DNA of 64,000 nt. It comes from Isoetes taiwanensis. Its lineage: Eukaryota > Streptophyta > Lycopodiopsida > Isoetales > Isoetaceae. The stretch is from positions 28,139,339-28,203,338 of the forward strand of contig JAJEKV010000002.1 in the NCBI GenBank assembly GCA_021234155.1. The letters run 5' to 3'. The translations under genes and the position numbers were made by a program. Shown here in pieces: positions 59,803 to 64,000 of this stretch. Within the stretch, counting starts at the first letter, position 1. Each line of letters starts with the position of its first letter. The notes below the pieces were generated by a model. It was not told the DNA's origin. It saw only the letters and a list, made by a program, of their open reading frames with translations, and made no database searches.

Positions 59803-61330
59803 GATAATTCCATCATAAATTATGCAAGTTAAGCTTAAAGCATATTGGTTAAATGACATTGATATGTTGGATATGAAGTTCTTTATACTATGTTGAACAA
59901 TAGGTTTTTATGTTCTTGGCATCCATCCCTAAAAACCCGTGATCCAACTCCTGGCAGTGGAGACCTAAAATGCCCAAGTCCCCCATAATCTTTTGGTAAT
60001 TTTGCTTTGTTCTCTCAGCCATCACACGCTTTTAAGGACTCCATATCAAGTCCATGTCTCTTTGAAACCCCAAGCTCTCGCAAAAGATGATGCATGGGAA
60101 GTCGGATGCTGGGATTGATTGGATAACTTTGAACCTGTAGGATGATTTCTCTTGCATTAACACGTTTTGAATAGTCCAAACTGGGTGAGTTTACTAAACA
60201 GTGGATAAACTTATGGCTAGTTTTAGTTTTCTGCAGTGAATGCACAAGATGGTGGAAAAATGTGAACCCGACTTTGCCCTTTCCGTGAAGACAAAGCTGG
60301 GTTTACGCTTGGCAAGCTATTGGATTTAAAAGATCTGGACCTCATTTTCATATTTGTTCCTTATGGCATGAAGAAAAATATCAAAGCAGTAGTTCATGCT
60401 TTGCCTAGGCTGTTGTGTAATTATAGGAAGTCAATGGATGACTTGTATTTGTTTACTCAAGCTCGTACATCTTTTATATCCCTCCTGAGATATGCTATAG
60501 ATTTCAAGACCTTAGTTTCATGTATCTGGCAGCCAAACTTAGGACTACATCATGAGATCGCTAGCCTTCTACTCTTTTAGCTCGATAGACCAAGCAATTA
60601 CTTACCAAGAAGCCTTCAAGAATGTCATTTGTTTGTCGTGAAGCACATATATCTCGCCAAGTATTACAAAAAGAGTGGGATATATAGTGCATCCTATGGA
60701 AAGCAACAAATGAATCAACTTTTGAAGATTAATCGAGGCTATGTCCATAGCAAGATCCCCTCCTGACGCTTTTGTATTATAGGCCATTGTGTGCATATAA
60801 GTAAATTCCGTTTTACAAATAATTTATCGCTATTGGAAAATTGATAATGAGCAAATAAATATGATATGAAGCCATCAACCATAGGAAGCCATCAATCATA
60901 CGCAATAAGCAATACTATTTCTTAGTTCAATGTCCACAACCAACCTAAATTTTGTGGATTTATACAATGCGCAATCTATAAGCGGTGGCATAGCAACATG
61001 GTCAAAGCCGAGTCACTTATTTTATTGTAAATTCGTAAGGTGCATTATGCCTCATGCCCCTATCTTACAATCAAACGTCGCTACATATTACAAGAATTAT
61101 ATTGGTATTGGGCCAAATGAATCCTTTGTCTTTCTTCTTCTTTCACTGTGTGTGTGCAAAGAACTTCCTAAAGAAATATTGTGTAACCTAGAATTTTCTT
61201 CAGTGAATTAGTTTCTTTTGCAATATATCTTAATATTCATTTGCACGATGAATGCAACTATAGTTTACTTTCGTGTAATCTTTCATTCAAGGAAACTGTG
61301 TTTTTCTACTATGTCGAACATTCATAACTA
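59803..61330. other. No supported gene; probable interior of the Helitron
   Basis: Open readings at 60320-60580 (+) and 60930-61211 (+) show no Rep or helicase motif. The 5' TC end of the Helitron should lie somewhere in or left of this stretch, but was not identified. Confidence 0.35.
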
Positions 61331-61604
61331 AGGTCTCTCGATATTTTGCCCTATCGGTCCCGCATTCCTCTTCATAAATTACAACTACACAAGCACGCCC
61401 CATGCAAGTAAGAGATGGGGAGTTAAATGAATGCATCTTTCATCCAAATTCACATGCTTTTTCGTATCTAATAAACCTAACGACATATTCTATATAGGAT
61501 TGACGAACAAACTAGACAAATACTTCATGCCATATTTATACATTGTTCCTTGAATAACACGTTTTGGCTGAGCCCGGCAACGCCGGGCACCATTACTAGT
61601 TTAA
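61330..61604 (+). mobile_element. Helitron 3' terminus
   Basis: Near 61575-61590 is a perfect hairpin, GCCCGGC-AAC-GCCGGGC, followed after eight bases by CTAG and then T. A GC-rich hairpin about 10 bases before a terminal CTAG/CTRR, inserted before T, is the classic plant Helitron 3' end; rolling-circle elements use it as a terminator. The left limit given here is arbitrary. No Rep/helicase coding was seen, so it is probably non-autonomous or truncated. Confidence 0.75.
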
Positions 61605-61946
61605 TTTAATTAACAAAACTTCGTTATTTCCCACGTTTCCTTGTCTAAATTTTAAGTGGTTTTTGTTAGGTGAGCACATCAGAAAAGATGGTGTCCATTT
61701 TGTTCCTGCGTTTTCCCTTTTTTTAGCCCTTTACGTGCTGACGTGGTAATAAACAGTCGGAAAGAACAACAACGTGGCAACATATTGTTTGGCAAACAAA
61801 TCAGAATGTGTGTGAACCTACTACTTATTGCAGAAAGGGAAAGGGCCTGTAGGAAAAAAGGTTTTCCTAGTCGAAAGTTTGGATTCAACCACCACAATCG
61901 ATCCACAGCGGAGGAAAAACCCTAGATCTCATGCTTTGGAGACACC
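61605..61946 (+). promoter_or_regulatory. Membrin promoter and 5' leader
   Basis: Only about 340 bases separate the Helitron end from the membrin ATG. No clear TATA box is present. An upstream ATG at 61931 opens a 26-codon frame that overlaps the membrin start in another frame and ends at a TGA near 62009; if it lies within the mRNA it would reduce initiation at the main start. Confidence 0.5.
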
Positions 61947-63825
61947 ATGTCTGGAGCTACCTTGTCGGAAGTGCACCAGCAAGCGCGCCACTTGCTTCTT
62001 ATTGTCCGTGATGGGTTGGAACGAATCGAGCGCCTGGAGTCCCATGCTCCAATTGCAAGCTCCAGTAACATGGCAAGTTCTTCCTTGGCAGCTCCGGATC
62101 TAGCCCAAGCTGTAAAACGTGATTTGGCACAATTGCAGATCTATAGTGTAGAACTAGACAGATTGTGGAGGGTTCAAATGCCCAAGGCTCAGAGAGACCT
62201 ATGGAAAAGGTTTGTTCCCTTGCTACCAAATCCAAGAAATGCAAAGAATAATTTCCATGCAGTTTAGCAGAACTTTGGAACTTGCAAATAATTGAATTTG
62301 GAAAAGTAAGCAGAATACTGTGGAGTGTTGGACTATTCTAAAATAAGCTTTGTGCAGAAAGGTTGAGCAAGTTGCAGAGGAAGTAGACTCATTGAAGATG
62401 AGTCTTGATAAGTACCTTACTCGTCAGCATCGGCGACAAGTTGAAGCAAAAGAGCGGAGCGAGCTTTTCCAAAGGATGGTATGTGTTATTCCCCCAGGGT
62501 TAGCTTTATCAATTCTGTGTTAATAGCCACCCTTCTCTCCATTTGCGTTGTCAGTAGCATCCACGTAGTTACATTTGCTGCAAATCTGCTTATCCATCCT
62601 TCTACTTTGATTTCTGTAACTGTATAAAGTTCTTCGATGATCCTGCTACAGAAATAGTGTAGGCAACGAGAAATTTGCATCCTTAGTTCTCAAGCTTATT
62701 TGGCTATGCTTTGGCCCTACCATGTATAATGCTTAAGCAGCACGAAGAGGTCCAGGTTTGAATCTTAGGCCATGGTTTTAAACAATTTCTGCGCGAGCCA
62801 CATCAAAAGCAATTTTTTAAAGTCATGTCAGAAGGAACTTTCTTAATGGTGATTTCTTCTTATCAGAATGGGGACTCAACGCATGTATTACAAATATTTG
62901 ATGAAGAACAACAAGCCCTAAGGTCAGCACAGCGTTCCTCTACCATGCTTGAAGAGGCTTTATCAACTGGTGCTGCTGTCCTTGCAAAGTATGCAGAGCA
63001 GAGAGATCGTCTGAAGGTGAGCACTTAGCACTTCTGTTCATGTATTTTCTGTTTTCCTCAATGGGCCTGAGTGGAAAGATTCACACTGAGAGATGTTTTT
63101 TCCATGTCATAAAAAGAATCCCCCAGTATCTTCTTCTATTTACTTATACAAATATGAGAAACAGATCCCCTATGTAAAGCTTTGCTATGAGGGAAACCAT
63201 ACGAAAATGGGAATTTATTAAGTAGGATAAGATTTTGGTTCAGGGGACTAATTTAGTACTTGCAAATGTTCATTTATATGTGTCTCTTGAGTCCAATAGT
63301 TGTAGATGTTGATCCTTATGTTTTTCTCTGTACTTTCTTCTTAAACAACTTTCCAAGTTGCGTTAAGACTGCTTAGCCATCAATATGGAACAGCATCCTG
63401 AAACAATTTTATCAAGATATTTTTTGTGGCATGGCATAATTTTATAACTAGCGTTTGTTATTTTACCAGCTTATTACCTTTTCCCTTGAGAATTTCAAAT
63501 TTTTGATTGGCAGGCTTCTGAAAAATGGCCTCAAAAATCTGTCCGAGGAGATTAATTGTTAAAATGTTTTCCCTGCATGACTCTTTCTCCACCAAGATAA
63601 AGGAATAACATCTATTTCTTAACATGAGACTATTGTCACTAATCATCTCCTTTTTAATGGCAGCATGCACAACGGAAAGCTTTAGATATCCTAAACACAG
63701 TTGGGTTATCAAATTCGGTTTTGAGAGTCATTGAAAGGAGACATCGAGTAGACAAATGGATTGCCTATACAGGCATGATAATTGTAGTTGTCGTGGTGCT
63801 TTCACTGTGGAGATGGGCTCGTTGA
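61947..63825 (+). CDS. MEMB11: Membrin, Golgi Qb-SNARE (GOSR2/Bos1 homologue)
   Basis: Four exons, 61947-62209, 62358-62478, 62867-63016 and 63664-63825, all GT-AG and in frame, give 231 aa; Arabidopsis MEMB11/12 are about 220-225 aa. Membrin is the Qb-SNARE of the ER-Golgi and cis-Golgi fusion complex, working with SYP31-type Qa, Qc and R-SNAREs. Residues ~1-85 form the N-terminal regulatory helices (SEVHQQARHLLLIVRDGLER, QAVKRDLAQLQ, QRDLWKRKVEQ). The SNARE motif spans about residues 130-200: VLQIFDEEQQALRSAQRS, KYAEQRDRLK with the zero-layer Gln in AEQRDRL, then AQRKALDILNTVGLSNSVLR and VIERRHRVDKWI. One C-terminal membrane anchor follows (YTGMIIVVVVVLSLWRWAR) at the very end. The ATG at 61947 is the first in frame and gives the usual N-terminus. 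Compared with Arabidopsis there is a Ser/Ala-rich insert near residue 35. It appears fully intact. Confidence 0.97.
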
Positions 63826-64000
63826 AGAGAGAATTTGCAGTTTTTAATATGCACTAACATATGACAAGGGGATTGGTGGTTCAATTGGTGAGCAAATTAT
63901 ACTGTGTTACGAAGCGGTGATGTAATCTAGTCATAACAGAAGAACAATCATGTCTCAGATAGTTGCAGCGAGTGCATTTTTGGCAAGTTGTAACATCATC
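63826..64000 (+). other. Membrin 3' flank
   Basis: Probably 3' UTR. GGTTCAATTGGTGAGCA near 63880 resembles a tRNA A-box, but no tRNA fold follows. The window ends before a clear polyadenylation signal. Confidence 0.4.

Noticed and set aside
63870-63915. tRNA-like A-box after membrin
   Set aside because: No B-box or cloverleaf follows.
1-64000. CRISPR array
   Set aside because: The tandem palindromes at 14.8-15.0 kb look regular, but the spacers are only ~7-16 bases and the host is a plant.

Overview
The window is nuclear DNA of a land plant with a large, repeat-rich genome. It holds three recognisable intact genes (a dirigent protein, a conserved plant coiled-coil protein and the Golgi Qb-SNARE membrin), spliced with GT-AG introns, in about 55 kb of decayed transposable elements and degenerate repeats. 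A DUF7869-type gene relic, long gene-free stretches and heavy decay of old retroelements suggest a fern, lycophyte or gymnosperm-scale genome. That placement is inference; no marker here fixes the species.

Layout. 0-3.7 kb: no firm gene; a poly(A)-tailed retroposed segment ends at 2889. 3.77-4.32 kb: intronless secreted dirigent protein (+). 4.65-5.55 kb: three copies of a ~160 bp repeat. 5.73-7.55 kb: six-exon coiled-coil, tail-anchored protein (-). 7.9-8.3 kb: telo-box motifs and other short direct repeats upstream of it. 9.04-11.48 kb: decayed DUF7869 gene (-). 12.2-16.6 kb: a broken, unidentified coding region carrying two clusters of near-perfect palindromes, the least explained structure in the window. 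17.0-17.86 kb: pogo/CENP-B-type transposase relic (+). 21-23.1 kb: two adjacent degenerate tandem arrays; a third lies at 30.5-30.8 kb. 33-38.8 kb: GC-rich block without a coherent gene. 45.7-50.6 kb: Ty3/gypsy chromovirus remains in an inverted arrangement: gag and one LTR on the minus strand, RT to chromodomain and a second copy of the same LTR on the plus strand. 52.16-53.70 kb: a spliced but decayed tyrosine recombinase of Crypton type (-), unexpected in a land plant. 58.8-59.8 kb: LINE 3' end with poly(A). 61.60 kb: a Helitron 3' terminus about 345 bp upstream of the membrin start codon. 61.95-63.83 kb: complete four-exon membrin gene (+).

The host genes do not form a pathway. Membrin acts in ER-Golgi and intra-Golgi vesicle fusion; the coiled-coil protein has the build of a Golgi-type tethering factor, though its role is unproven; the dirigent protein acts in the cell wall. 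Most of the rest is transposon history: class I (gypsy, LINE), DDE class II (pogo), rolling-circle (Helitron) and probable tyrosine-recombinase (Crypton-like) elements, nearly all with stops or frameshifts.
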